Below, piece after piece: positions 43,833-51,989 of a stretch of 64,000 bases of DNA. The notes below the pieces were generated by a model. It was not told the DNA's origin. It saw only the letters and a program-made list of their open reading frames with translations, and searched no databases. Location of the stretch: assembly GCF_002797595.1 (NCBI RefSeq), contig NZ_PGFE01000001.1:496001-560000 (forward strand), given 5' to 3'. A program made the position numbers and the translations under genes. This stretch comes from Sediminihabitans luteus. GTDB lineage: Bacteria; Actinomycetota; Actinomycetes; Actinomycetales; Cellulomonadaceae. Each line of letters starts with the position of its first letter. Position 1 is the first letter of the stretch.

Positions 43833-45074
43833 TCAGAGCGACAGGCCCACGAGCACCGGCTCGGGCACGAGCTCGACCCCGAACGCGTCGAGCACGCCGT
43901 CGCGCACGGCCCGGGCGAGCTGCACGACGTCCTGCGCGCTCGCGCCGCCCCGGTTCGTCAGCGCGAGCGTGTGCCGCGTCGAGAGGCGCGCGAGGCTCGC
44001 CTCGCCGTGCACCCCCCAGCCCTTGCCGAACCCGGCGTGCTCGATGAGCCAGGCGGCCGACGTCTTGACCCACGCCGGGTCGACGACGCCCAGGCTCGGC
44101 CCGGTCGTGGTGCTCGGCAGCGGCGAGCGCACCGGGTAGCGCGGGGCGCCCTCGGGCAGACGGTCGGCGCCCTCGACCGGGATCACCGGGTTCGTGAAGA
44201 ACGACCCGGCGCTCCACCGGTCGTGGTCGGGCGCGACCGTGCCGTCCGACGCCGACCCGTTGGGCCGACCCACGGACGGCGCGTCGGGCCGCACGGCCGG
44301 GTCGAGCAGCATGCCCTTGCCGGCGCGCAGCGCGAGCACCGCGGCCCGCACCTCGTCGCTCGGCGCGCGGTCGCCGACCTGCACGCCGAGCGTGCGCGCG
44401 AGCTCGGGGTACGCCACGGGCGCCGAGAGGGTGCCCAGACGCATCTGGAGCGCGACGTCGAGCACCACGAACCGCGGCGTCGGGTACCAGGGCCCACCGT
44501 CGGCGGGCGAGTACATCGACTCCTTGAGCAGGGACGTGCGGTACGCGAACCCCAGCTCGCCGAACGCGAGCGTGCGCACACGCTGCTGAGCGCGGTCGTA
44601 CGTGCGCACCGACGCCACGACCCCCGCGACCTCCTGCCCGTACGCGCCGATGTTCTGCACGGGCGCGGCGCCGAGCGTGCCGGGGATGCCCGAGAGCGCC
44701 TCGAGGCCCACCCATCCCTCGCCGACCGCGCGCGCGACGAGCGCGTCCCAGTCCTGGCCCGCGGGCGCGTGGACGCTCGCGCCACCGCAGGTGTCCTGCG
44801 CGTCGACCTCGACGCCCTGGCGTCCGTCCCGCACCACGACCCCGCCGAACCCCTCGTCCGAGACGAGCAGGTTGGACCCGCCGCCGATGACGAGCACCGG
44901 GATCCCCGCGTCGTCGGCGGCACGCACCGTCTCGACCAGCTCGGCCTCGCTCGACGCGAGGACGTAGCGGTCGGCAGGTCCGCCGACGCGCAGCGACGTC
45001 ATGTCCGCGAGGTAGGGGTTCGGGTCGACGTCGTCGACCGTGGGCTCGAGGTCGTGCCGGGTGTCGGGGCTCAC
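43833..45074 (-). CDS. murB: UDP-N-acetylenolpyruvoylglucosamine reductase
   Basis: MurB reduces UDP-GlcNAc-enolpyruvate to UDP-MurNAc in peptidoglycan synthesis, using FAD and NADPH. The 413-residue product has the FAD-binding part (TSLRVGGPADR, GGGSNLLVSDEGF), NIGAYGQE, the SFFTNPVI motif with the catalytic Ser, and HGEASLARLSTRHTLALTN near the end. It is longer than the E. coli enzyme because of inserts. The GTG start lies exactly 6 nt after TAGGCT, so it is probably leaderless. Confidence 0.94.
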   Translation of the reverse strand: MSPDTRHDLEPTVDDVDPNPYLADMTSLRVGGPADRYVLASSEAELVETVRAADDAGIPVLVIGGGSNLLVSDEGFGGVVVRDGRQGVEVDAQDTCGGASVHAPAGQDWDALVARAVGEGWVGLEALSGIPGTLGAAPVQNIGAYGQEVAGVVASVRTYDRAQQRVRTLAFGELGFAYRTSLLKESMYSPADGGPWYPTPRFVVLDVALQMRLGTLSAPVAYPELARTLGVQVGDRAPSDEVRAAVLALRAGKGMLLDPAVRPDAPSVGRPNGSASDGTVAPDHDRWSAGSFFTNPVIPVEGADRLPEGAPRYPVRSPLPSTTTGPSLGVVDPAWVKTSAAWLIEHAGFGKGWGVHGEASLARLSTRHTLALTNRGGASAQDVVQLARAVRDGVLDAFGVELVPEPVLVGLSL

Positions 45075-45080
45075 CGGACC

Positions 45081-45086
45081 AGCCTA
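45081..45086 (-). promoter_or_regulatory. leaderless -10 of murB
   Basis: TAGGCT on the minus strand (45086-45081) ends 6 nt before the murB GTG. Its first three bases are also the stop codon of the upstream MFS gene. Confidence 0.5.
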
Positions 45087-46400
45087 GGCCGCGGCGTCCG
45101 CCCGCGGGGAACCGGTCGTGTCGGTGGACGGCAGCGGGCGTGCCGCGCCCGCGACCACGAGACCCACGACGAGGGGGACGGCGATCACGAGCAGCGCGTG
45201 CCGGTAGCCGCCGATGTGCTCGGCGAGGAACCCGATCAGCGGCGGACCGATGAAGAACGCCGAGTAGCCGATGGTCGCGACCACGCTGACCCGCGCGGCC
45301 GCGTGCGCCGGGTCGTCCGAGGCCGCGCTCATCCCGACCGGGAAGCCCATCGCGGCGCCGAGCCCCCACAGCGCGACGCCGACGAGCGCGGCCCACAGCG
45401 ACGGCACGAGCGTGAACACCAGCAGGCCCGCGAGCGCGAGGCCCGCCGAGATGCGCAGCACGGCGACGCGTCCGAACCGGTCCAGCAGGCCCGTGCCGAG
45501 CAGCCGCATGCCCGTCATCGCGGCGAGGAAGACCGCGAGGCCCAGCGCGCCGACCTCGTTGGCGGTGTCAAACCCGTCGACGACCGCGAGGCTGACCCAG
45601 TCGTTCGCCGCGCCCTCGGTCAGCGCCGCGGCGAGCACCACGAACCCGATGAGGAGCGTGCGCGGCTCGCGCCAGGCCGCGAGTGCGGCCTTCGCGGCGC
45701 TCGGCGTCGCCGTGCTCGGCGTCGCCTTGTCCGACATGGTCGCGGGGCCCGCCGCGACGTCCACGACCTCGTGCGCGTCGGACGCCGCCACCGTGCTCCC
45801 GGCGCCCGCGTCGTCCGCGGGGGCGAGGAACGCGCGCACCGCCCACGCGACGACGGCCAGGCCGGCGCCGACCGCGACGACCAGGTGGACCGTGACCGGC
45901 ACCCCGGCCCACGCCGCGACGAACCCGAGGCCGGCGCCGGCGACCGTGCCGAACGAGAAGAACGCGTGGAAGCGCGGCATGATCGCGCGGCCGAGGCGCT
46001 GCTCGACCGTGGCGCCCTCGAGGTTCATCGCGGCGTCCCACACGCCGGTCCCGATGCCCGTGAGCAGCAGCGCGACGCGCACGAGCACGGGCTGCCCGAG
46101 GTCGATCGCGACGACCGTGCCGATCCAGCCGACCGCGTTGAGCCCCGCGAACGCGAGCACGGTGCGCGAGGCGCCGAGGCGCTGCACGACCATGCCCGCG
46201 AGCGGCAGCGAGACGATCGACCCGATCGCCATGAACAGCAGGAGCAGGCCCATCTGCCCCTCGCTGTAGCCGAGCTCGTCGCGCACCGCGGGGATGCGCG
46301 AGGCCCAGCTCGCGAAGCCGAAGCCGGCGACGAAGAACACGGCGAGCACGGCCCAGGTGGCGCGGCGGACCGCGGACGTGGTGGTCGTGGGGGCGGTCAT
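45084..46400 (-). CDS. MFS transporter, second of a tandem pair
   Basis: The 438-residue product has 12 predicted membrane segments with a hydrophilic centre (about residues 205-240, rich in Ala/Asp/Thr). Typical MFS traits are ASRIPAVRDELGYSEGQMG at the first loop and DRFGRVAVLRIS in the second half. It is a close paralogue of the gene directly upstream (shared REPRTLLIG-VVLAAAL-EGAANDW segment). Its ATG overlaps that gene's stop (ATGA). Substrate unknown; the adjacent LacI regulator suggests a sugar or related small molecule. Confidence 0.88.
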   Translation of the reverse strand: MTAPTTTTSAVRRATWAVLAVFFVAGFGFASWASRIPAVRDELGYSEGQMGLLLLFMAIGSIVSLPLAGMVVQRLGASRTVLAFAGLNAVGWIGTVVAIDLGQPVLVRVALLLTGIGTGVWDAAMNLEGATVEQRLGRAIMPRFHAFFSFGTVAGAGLGFVAAWAGVPVTVHLVVAVGAGLAVVAWAVRAFLAPADDAGAGSTVAASDAHEVVDVAAGPATMSDKATPSTATPSAAKAALAAWREPRTLLIGFVVLAAALTEGAANDWVSLAVVDGFDTANEVGALGLAVFLAAMTGMRLLGTGLLDRFGRVAVLRISAGLALAGLLVFTLVPSLWAALVGVALWGLGAAMGFPVGMSAASDDPAHAAARVSVVATIGYSAFFIGPPLIGFLAEHIGGYRHALLVIAVPLVVGLVVAGAARPLPSTDTTGSPRADAAA

Positions 46401-47845
46401 GCGGAGGCTCCTTCGTGGACGGTGTCGGACGACGGCGTCCGCACGCCGGGGGCATGGCCCTCCGGGGAGGGGTTGCTCGGCACGGGTGCCGGGCGAGCGT
46501 ATCCCGGCGCCTCGACGCGGCGCACGGCCCCGGCGACGAGCGTGCTCAGCAGCATCCCGGCGACGATCAGCACGAGCGCGTGGCGCGCGCCGACGTGCTC
46601 GGCGGCGAAGCCGAGCAGCGGCGGGGCGGCGAGCGACGCGACGGACGCGAACGCCGAGACGACGGACACGCGGGCGGCGGCACGGCGCGGGTCGTCCGAC
46701 GCGGCCGCGATGCCGACGGGCACGGCGAGCGCGGCCCCGAAGCCCCACAGCACCACGCCGATCCCGGCGAGCCCGAGGGTCGGTGCGAAGCCGAACAGCA
46801 GGAGGCCGACGATCGAGGTGAGGCCCGAGGCGCGCAGCACCGCGACACGTCCGAACCGGTCGAGCAGGCGGGTGCCCGCGAGGCGCATGACCGTCATGGC
46901 CGCGACGAACGTGCCGAACACGAGCCCACCGACGGCCTCGGGGCTGTCGAAGCCGTCGACGACCGCGATCGAGAGCCAGTCGTTCGCGGCTCCCTCCGAG
47001 AGTGCCGCGGCGAGCACCACGAGGCCGATGAGCAGCGTGCGGGGCTCGCGCCACGCGCCGAGCGCGGCGCCCAGTCGCACGCCGCGGCCGGCCCGGGGCG
47101 CGTGGACGGTCTCGACGTCGGCGACCGCGTCGCCGAGGGTGCCGTGCACCGCGGGCTCGACGCCCGCGTCGGCACGGGAACCGGTGCCGGTGCCGGCGCC
47201 GGCACCGGCACCGCGGGCCGTGTCGTGGATGATGGCCCGCACGGCGTGCAGGCGCCACGCGGTCGCGAGCACCGCGGTCGCGACGAGCTGGACCGCGACG
47301 GGGACGTCCGCCCAGGCGCACGCGGCGCCGAGCAGCGAGCCGATCACGGCGCCGATGCTGAACGCCGCGTGGAACTGCGGCAGCACGGTGCGTCCGAGCC
47401 GCCGCTCGACGCCCGCGCTCTCGACGTTGAGCACGACGTTGCCGAGCGCGGCACCGACGCCCGAGAGGAAGATCCCGGTCGCCAGGAGCGCGACGGAACC
47501 GGTCGCGGGGCCGACGCCGAGCAGGACGAACCCGACCGCGAAGGCGGCGGCCGAGACGAGGAACGCGAGGCGCCCGCCCCAGCGGGTGACCATCGGTCCG
47601 GCGACCGTCACGGTCAGCAGGCCGCCGACCGCCCCGGCGAGCAGCACGACGCCGAGCGTGCTCGTCGACAGGTCGAGGGCGTCACGGATCGACGGGATGC
47701 GCGAGAGCCAGCTCGACATCGTGATGCCGAGCAGCGCGAACATCCCCAGCAGGGTCAGGCGGGCATGGCGCGTCTCCGCGGCAGCGTCGTCTCGAATCGA
47801 TTCGGCATGATGCTGCGCTCGCGCCTTCGAATCGTTTCGAGGCAT
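46397..47845 (-). CDS. MFS transporter, first of a tandem pair
   Basis: The 482-residue product has 12 membrane segments and a variable Gly/Ala/Thr-rich central loop (about residues 215-260). It shares LSRIPSIRDALDLS, EPRTLLIGLVVLAAALSEGAANDW and DRFGRVAVLRAS with the next gene, so the pair arose by duplication. Two LacI-type operators overlap its first 18 codons if ATG 47845 is the start; a later start is possible but would remove part of the N-terminal region before helix 1. Divergent LacI gene 96 nt away. Confidence 0.87.
   Translation of the reverse strand: MPRNDSKARAQHHAESIRDDAAAETRHARLTLLGMFALLGITMSSWLSRIPSIRDALDLSTSTLGVVLLAGAVGGLLTVTVAGPMVTRWGGRLAFLVSAAAFAVGFVLLGVGPATGSVALLATGIFLSGVGAALGNVVLNVESAGVERRLGRTVLPQFHAAFSIGAVIGSLLGAACAWADVPVAVQLVATAVLATAWRLHAVRAIIHDTARGAGAGAGTGTGSRADAGVEPAVHGTLGDAVADVETVHAPRAGRGVRLGAALGAWREPRTLLIGLVVLAAALSEGAANDWLSIAVVDGFDSPEAVGGLVFGTFVAAMTVMRLAGTRLLDRFGRVAVLRASGLTSIVGLLLFGFAPTLGLAGIGVVLWGFGAALAVPVGIAAASDDPRRAAARVSVVSAFASVASLAAPPLLGFAAEHVGARHALVLIVAGMLLSTLVAGAVRRVEAPGYARPAPVPSNPSPEGHAPGVRTPSSDTVHEGASA
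47792..47805. promoter_or_regulatory. LacI-type operator 1
   Basis: TCGAATCGATTCGG contains the perfect 12-bp palindrome CGAATCGATTCG with a central CpG, the hallmark of LacI-family sites. It lies inside the 5' coding part of the MFS gene. Confidence 0.7.
47827..47840. promoter_or_regulatory. LacI-type operator 2
   Basis: TCGAATCGTTTCGA matches operator 1 at 12 of 14 positions and has the same central CpG; the two centres are 35 bp apart. It lies 3 nt from the MFS start codon and about 100 bp from the LacI gene. Confidence 0.7.
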
Positions 47846-47855
47846 GATCAGAAGT

Positions 47856-47882
47856 GTCCTAGTACGCTGGCGCCGCCGTCAA
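47856..47882 (-). promoter_or_regulatory. candidate promoter for the MFS pair
   Basis: TTGACG (47882-47877) is a good -35 on the minus strand. The best -10 is TAGGAC (47861-47856), but the spacer is only 15 nt. If used, the transcript would start about 10 nt before the MFS start and next to operator 2. Confidence 0.3.
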
Positions 47883-47941
47883 GCGGAGTTTTCGCACCAC
47901 GCGCCGGGCCCGACGGCGGCCCGCAGATCACGAGGGGGACC

Positions 47942-49012
47942 ATGTCCGGCTCTGCACGACCCACGCTCGCGCGCGTCGCCGAGCGGGCCGGGGTGTCGGT
48001 CTCGACCGCCTCGCTCGCGTTCTCGGGCGCCGGCCCGATCACGCCCGAGACCCGCGACAAGGTGCTCGCCGCGGCGCAGGAGCTCGACTACGCCGGTCCC
48101 AACCCGCTCGGCCGCCAGCTCCGCTCGGGCCGCTCGGGGATCGTCGGCGTCGTCATCGGCGGCCAGCTCACGCGCACCTTCCGCGACCCGGTCGCCGTCC
48201 AGGTGCTCGACGGCCTCGTCTCGACGCTCGGCACGCACGGCCTCGGCGTGCTGCTGATCCCGGGGATCCCCTCGACCGACCCGACCGCGCGACCCGTCGA
48301 CCCGCTCGTGGAGTCCGCCGCGATGGACGTCGCCGTCCTCGTGTGGGGCATCGGCCGCGACGACGCCACGCTCGACGCGATCCAGCGTCGCGGGCTCCCC
48401 GTCGTGATCGGCGAGGGACGCGCGGTCGAGGGCGTGCCGCTCGTGAGCATCCAGGACCGCGAGGGCACCGCGGACGTCGCGCGCCACCTGACGTCGCTCG
48501 GGCACACGCGCGTCGCCGAGATCTCGCTGCCCCTCGACAACACGGGCCGCACCGGCCCGGTCGACGCCGCACGGCTCGCGCAGGTCGACAAGACCCCCAC
48601 CGCCAACCGGCTCGCCGGCGTGCGCGACGTGCTCGAGCCCGTCGTGACCTGGGAGACCGAGGCGTCGCTCGTCGAGCACGGCAAGGCCGCCGCCCTCGCG
48701 ATCCTCGCGGGCGACGAGCGCCCGACGGCGATCCTCGCGCACTCCGACCTGCTCGCGGGCGGCGCGGTGCTCGCGGCGCACGAGCTCGGCCTGCGCGTGC
48801 CGCAGGACGTGTCGGTCGCCGGGTTCGACGGGCTCGACCTGCCCTGGCTCGCACCGGACCGCCTCACGTCCGTCGCGCAGCCGCTCGCCGAGAAGGGGGC
48901 CGAGCTCGGCCGTGCCGTGCTCGCGCTCCTGGCGGGCGAGGCACCGGCCCGCGTCGACATGCCCGTCGAGCTCGTGGTCGGCACGACGACGGGACCCGCG
49001 CCGCAGCGCTGA
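47942..49012 (+). CDS. LacI family transcriptional regulator
   Basis: The 356-residue product has the N-terminal LacI helix-turn-helix (TLARVAERAGVSVSTASLAFSG...ITPETRDKVLAAAQELDY) and the hinge helix, followed by a periplasmic-binding-protein-like ligand domain (SVAGFDGLDLPWLAPDRLTSVAQP near the end). ATG with GAGGGGG upstream. It is divergent from the MFS pair and probably represses it and itself through the two palindromes. The effector cannot be read from the sequence. Confidence 0.93.
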   Translation: MSGSARPTLARVAERAGVSVSTASLAFSGAGPITPETRDKVLAAAQELDYAGPNPLGRQLRSGRSGIVGVVIGGQLTRTFRDPVAVQVLDGLVSTLGTHGLGVLLIPGIPSTDPTARPVDPLVESAAMDVAVLVWGIGRDDATLDAIQRRGLPVVIGEGRAVEGVPLVSIQDREGTADVARHLTSLGHTRVAEISLPLDNTGRTGPVDAARLAQVDKTPTANRLAGVRDVLEPVVTWETEASLVEHGKAAALAILAGDERPTAILAHSDLLAGGAVLAAHELGLRVPQDVSVAGFDGLDLPWLAPDRLTSVAQPLAEKGAELGRAVLALLAGEAPARVDMPVELVVGTTTGPAPQR

Positions 49013-49031
49013 GCGGAGCCCTCCGGGGCAG

Positions 49032-49053
49032 CGTGCCGCCGTGACGCGGCACG
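49032..49053 (+). terminator. candidate hairpin after the LacI gene
   Basis: An 8-bp perfect stem (49032-49039 with 49046-49053) lies 20 nt after the LacI gene, in the gap to the convergent hadB. It is short and has no T-run. Confidence 0.4.
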
Positions 49054-49146
49054 ACGAATAGCGAGTGCGCGGAGACGACGCGTGGACGGGGCGGACGGCG
49101 ACGGTGGCCACGCCCTCGGCGGACCCGGCACCTGGCCGGACGGCCG

Positions 49147-49581
49147 TCAGAGGCGGACGACCGCCTGGGCCTTCATGAGCACGCGCTGGCCCTCGAACGT
49201 CACGGCGAGGTCGACGCGCACGGTCCCGGCCTCGGCGTCGATCGCGCCGATCGTGGCCTCGACCGCGACGGTCGCGCTGCCCGGGTCGGGCACGGGCACG
49301 GGACGCGAGAAGCGCGTCTGGTAGTCGACGACGGCCCCCGGGTCGCCGGCCCAGTCCTCGACGAGCGCGACGGCCGCACCCATGGTGAACATGCCGTGGG
49401 CGATCACGCCGGGCAGACCGACCTCGGTCGCGAAGCGCTCGTTCCAGTGGATGGGGTTGAAGTCGCCGCTCACGCCCGCGTAGCGCACGAGGCGCGCACG
49501 GTCGACGACGACCTCGCGCGAGCCGACGACGTCACCGACCGCGAGGTCGGCGATCTGCGGACGCGGAGCCTGCGTGCTCAT
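49147..49581 (-). CDS. hadB: MaoC-like (R)-3-hydroxyacyl dehydratase subunit
   Basis: The 144-residue hot-dog protein has the hydratase-2 motif (GDFNPIHWNERFATEVGLPGVIAHGMFTMG), with the catalytic Asp and His. In mycobacteria the HadAB complex dehydrates 3-hydroxyacyl-ACP in FAS-II mycolate synthesis. Nothing in this window shows mycolate synthesis, so the acyl substrate here is open. Start overlaps hadA stop (ATGA). The gene order rpmG-hadA-hadB is the same as in Mycobacterium. Confidence 0.85.
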   Translation of the reverse strand: MSTQAPRPQIADLAVGDVVGSREVVVDRARLVRYAGVSGDFNPIHWNERFATEVGLPGVIAHGMFTMGAAVALVEDWAGDPGAVVDYQTRFSRPVPVPDPGSATVAVEATIGAIDAEAGTVRVDLAVTFEGQRVLMKAQAVVRL

Positions 49582-50039
49582 GCGTCGTCCCCCCGGACGG
49601 CCAGCGTCGAGACGACGGTCGAGACGGGCTCGGTCGAGCCGTCGGCCGCGAGCGCCGCGATCTCGCAGCGCGTGGTCACCATCGACAGCCCGCGGCGCTC
49701 GACGATCGAGTCGACGTGCAGCACGGTCACGAGCTCGTCGCCGGCGACGATGGGACGGTGGTGCGTGAAGCGCTCGTCGGCGTGGACGACGCGCGTGAAG
49801 TCGATCCCGGCGGCCTCGTCCTCGATGAGCTGGGACTCGGCACGCTGCGCGACGACCACCGCGAAGGTGGGCGCAGCGACCAGGTCCGGATAGCCCGAAC
49901 CCCGCGCCGCCACGATGTCGTGGTGCACGGGGTGGGTCGACCCGACGGCCGACGCGAACTCACGGAGCTTCTCGCGACCGACCGAGTACGGCGCGGTCGC
50001 CGGGTACTCGCGGCCGCTGTAGTCGGCGTTGATCGGCAT
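49578..50039 (-). CDS. hadA: FAS1-like dehydratase (HadA/UPF0336 type) subunit
   Basis: This 153-residue hot-dog protein (MPINADYSGREYPATAPYSVGREKLREFA) resembles mycobacterial HadA, which stabilises substrate while HadB carries catalysis. It contains HPVHHDIVAARG and AAPTFAVVV and lacks the full hydratase motif. It follows rpmG by 41 nt and overlaps hadB by 4 nt, so the two should be made in equal amounts. No strong ribosome-binding site is seen. Confidence 0.85.
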   Translation of the reverse strand: MPINADYSGREYPATAPYSVGREKLREFASAVGSTHPVHHDIVAARGSGYPDLVAAPTFAVVVAQRAESQLIEDEAAGIDFTRVVHADERFTHHRPIVAGDELVTVLHVDSIVERRGLSMVTTRCEIAALAADGSTEPVSTVVSTLAVRGDDA

Positions 50040-50080
50040 CGGTCGTCAGCGATCGGTGTCGAGCTGCGCGGGGCGCTGGG

Positions 50081-50251
50081 TCAGCGGGTCTCGCGGTGCG
50101 CGGTGTGCTTGCCGCAGCGGGGGCAGAACTTCGCGAGCTCGAGCCGGTCGGGGTTGTTCCGACGGTTCTTCTTCGTGATGTAGTTGCGCTCCTTGCAGTC
50201 CACGCACGCGAGCGTGATCTTCGGGCGAACGTCTGAGCTCTTGCTAGCCAT
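50081..50251 (-). CDS. rpmG: 50S ribosomal protein L33
   Basis: The 56-residue L33 has the zinc-ribbon cysteines in CVDC and CPRC around [22 protein letters not shown], so it is the zinc-dependent C+ form. ATG at 50251 gives the usual start [11 protein letters not shown]. It lies between tRNA-Met and hadA, as in many actinobacteria. Confidence 0.97.
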   Translation of the reverse strand: MASKSSDVRPKITLACVDCKERNYITKKNRRNNPDRLELAKFCPRCGKHTAHRETR

Positions 50252-50338
50252 GGCAGTGCCACCTCTCGCGCCGCCGGGGGGCGCTACGTGTCTCGCGAAC
50301 CGCATCGGCGCCGGCCGCCGTGCGATAGATGTCAGGTT

Positions 50339-50415
50339 TGGTAGCGGGGGCGGGGCTCGAACCCGCGACCTCACGATTATGAGCCGTGCGCTCTGACCAG
50401 CTGAGCTACCCCGCC
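50339..50415 (-). tRNA. tRNA-Met (anticodon CAT), CCA encoded
   Basis: The 77-nt span folds with acceptor GGCGGGG against CCCCGCT, anticodon loop CTCATAA and T arm GGGTTCGAGCCC. The acceptor ends in a G-U pair and the discriminator A is followed by a genomic CCA. The paired first base argues for elongator rather than initiator tRNA; tRNA-Ile(CAT) is unlikely but possible. Confidence 0.93.
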
Positions 50416-50430
50416 GCATGGGACAACAGG

Positions 50431-50463
50431 CGTCTGCACCGCAGAATTCCTGCGGTGCAGACG
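50431..50463 (-). terminator. hairpin between tRNA-Thr and tRNA-Met
   Basis: A perfect 14-bp stem (50431-50444 with 50450-50463) with loop AATTC begins about 13 nt after the tRNA-Thr 3' end. It probably terminates or helps process the tRNA-Thr transcript. Confidence 0.75.
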
Positions 50464-50476
50464 TCCATCATCACAG

Positions 50477-50549
50477 AGCCCCGAAAGGGAATCGAACCCT
50501 TGACCTTCTCCTTACCATGGAGACGCTCTGCCGACTGAGCTATCGGGGC
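50477..50549 (-). tRNA. tRNA-Thr (anticodon GGT)
   Basis: The 73-nt cloverleaf has acceptor GCCCCGA with TCGGGGC, anticodon stem TCTCC/GGAGA around loop ATGGTAA, and T arm GGGTTCGATTCCC. CCA is not encoded. It lies between tRNA-Tyr and tRNA-Met on the same strand. Confidence 0.96.
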
Positions 50550-50705
50550 AGCGACGGAAACTCTACACGGGTTCCGGGGTGGATGAGAAATCCGCACGAT
50601 CCCGCGGCTCCGGGGCCGCCCGAGGGCGCCCGCACCGTGACCCGGACCACACTCCGGGAGTCGTTCGCGCGCCGGCCCGCGTCGACGGGGTCGCACGACA
50701 ACGAC

Positions 50706-50737
50706 GACGGGGCGGCACCGTGAGGTGCCGCCCCGTC
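50706..50737 (-). terminator. terminator after tRNA-Tyr
   Basis: A perfect 14-bp stem (50706-50719 with 50724-50737) with loop GTGA begins 5 nt after the tRNA-Tyr 3' end. No T-run follows. tRNA-Tyr is therefore probably its own transcription unit. Confidence 0.8.
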
Positions 50738-50742
50738 AGGCG

Positions 50743-50824
50743 TGGCAGGTGAGGGATTCGAACCCCCGAAGTCGATGACGGCTGATTTACAGTCAGCTCC
50801 CTTTGGCCGCTCGGGCAACCTGCC
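50743..50824 (-). tRNA. tRNA-Tyr (anticodon GTA)
   Basis: This 82-nt class II tRNA has acceptor GGCAGGT with ACCTGCC, anticodon loop CTGTAAA, a long variable arm and T arm GGGTTCGAATCCC. Discriminator A; CCA is not encoded. Confidence 0.96.
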
Positions 50825-50873
50825 AGTGTTGAGTTGTCCCCTGCGGCCGGACCGGGCCCGCGGGAGCGAGCCA

Positions 50874-50879
50874 ACACTA
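50874..50879 (-). promoter_or_regulatory. candidate -10 for tRNA-Tyr
   Basis: TAGTGT on the minus strand (50879-50874) lies 50 nt before the tRNA and fits TAnnnT. No consensus -35 is seen. Confidence 0.3.
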
Positions 50880-50987
50880 CAACCCCGCGCGCCCCAAACT
50901 GAAATCGGCCCGGCCGGCCCGGCTCCTGCGGGCCGGGCCGCGCGTCGTCCGCCCCGGTCGCACGACGCCGGACGCCGCCCCCGGCCC

Positions 50988-50993
50988 TAGCCT
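50988..50993 (+). promoter_or_regulatory. leaderless -10 of rarD
   Basis: TAGCCT ends exactly 6 nt before the GTG start codon at 51000, and no Shine-Dalgarno is present. The transcript is predicted to begin at or next to the start codon. Confidence 0.6.
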
Positions 50994-50999
50994 GGGACC

Positions 51000-51989
51000 G
51001 TGACCACACCGTCCCCGTCCGCCGCCCGCCAGGGAGTCCTGCTCGGCGCGACCGCGTACCTCCTGTGGGGCGCGATGCCGTTGTTCTTCCCGCTGCTCGA
51101 GCCCGCGGGCGCGTTCGAGATCATCGCCCACCGGATCGTGTGGTCCCTGGTGTTCTGCGTCGTCCTGCTCGTGGCGACCCGGACCACCTCGCAGGTCGCC
51201 CCCGTGCTGCGCGACCGCCGGCTGCTGGGCCGCCTCGCCGTGGGCGCCGTCCTCGTCGCGGTCAACTGGACCGTGTACGTCTGGGGCGTGCTGCACGGCC
51301 ACGTGCTCGACGCCGCGCTGGGGTACTTCATCAACCCGCTCGTGACGATCGGCCTCGCCGTGGTCGTGCTGCGCGAGCGCCTGCGGCCCGCGCAGTGGGT
51401 CGCGCTCGGGTTCGGCGGCGTGGCCGTCGTCGTCCTCACGGTCGGGGTGGGTACGTTCCCCTGGATCGCGATGAGCGTCGCCGTGTCCTTCGGGCTGTAC
51501 GCGCTCGTCAAGAACCGCACGGGGGCGCACGTCGCGGCGCTGCCGGCCCTCGCGGTCGAGACCGGGGTGCTCGCGCCGCTCGCGCTCGCGTTCCTCGCGG
51601 TGCTCGCCGCGACCGGCAGCGGGACGTTCACGACCGAGGGCGTGGGCCACGCGCTGCTGCTCGCCTCGTGCGGCGTCGTCACCGGCCTGCCGCTGCTGCT
51701 GTTCGGGGCCGCCGCACGGCGCGTCCCCCTGCGGGTCGTCGGGATGCTGCAGTACCTCGCGCCGGTGCTGCAGTTCCTCGTCGGGCTGCTCGTGCTCCAC
51801 GAGCCGATGCCGACCGCGCGCTGGGTCGGGTTCGCGCTCGTGTGGGTCGCGCTCGTGATCCTGACCGCGGACGCGCTGCGTGCCGTGCAGGGCGCCCGCC
51901 TGGCCCGACGCACTACCGTGGGACCAGAAGCGGCGGGGACCAGCAGACCCGCGCACCCCAACCCACCCGAGGGAGACAGCCATGGCTGA
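51000..51989 (+). CDS. rarD: RarD-type EamA family transporter
   Basis: The 329-residue product has ten predicted membrane segments as two EamA repeats. It starts [40 protein letters not shown], the RarD signature, and the second repeat contains [21 protein letters not shown]. RarD proteins are thought to export or take up small molecules; the E. coli gene was linked to chloramphenicol. The GTG start is leaderless by sequence. Its last 8 nt overlap yajQ. Confidence 0.9.
   Translation: MTTPSPSAARQGVLLGATAYLLWGAMPLFFPLLEPAGAFEIIAHRIVWSLVFCVVLLVATRTTSQVAPVLRDRRLLGRLAVGAVLVAVNWTVYVWGVLHGHVLDAALGYFINPLVTIGLAVVVLRERLRPAQWVALGFGGVAVVVLTVGVGTFPWIAMSVAVSFGLYALVKNRTGAHVAALPALAVETGVLAPLALAFLAVLAATGSGTFTTEGVGHALLLASCGVVTGLPLLLFGAAARRVPLRVVGMLQYLAPVLQFLVGLLVLHEPMPTARWVGFALVWVALVILTADALRAVQGARLARRTTVGPEAAGTSRPAHPNPPEGDSHG

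Noticed and set aside
43971-47810. A 1279-codon plus-strand frame opposite murB and the MFS genes
   Set aside because: Antisense shadow with Arg/Glu/Asp/His bias, crossing gene boundaries and the LacI operators.
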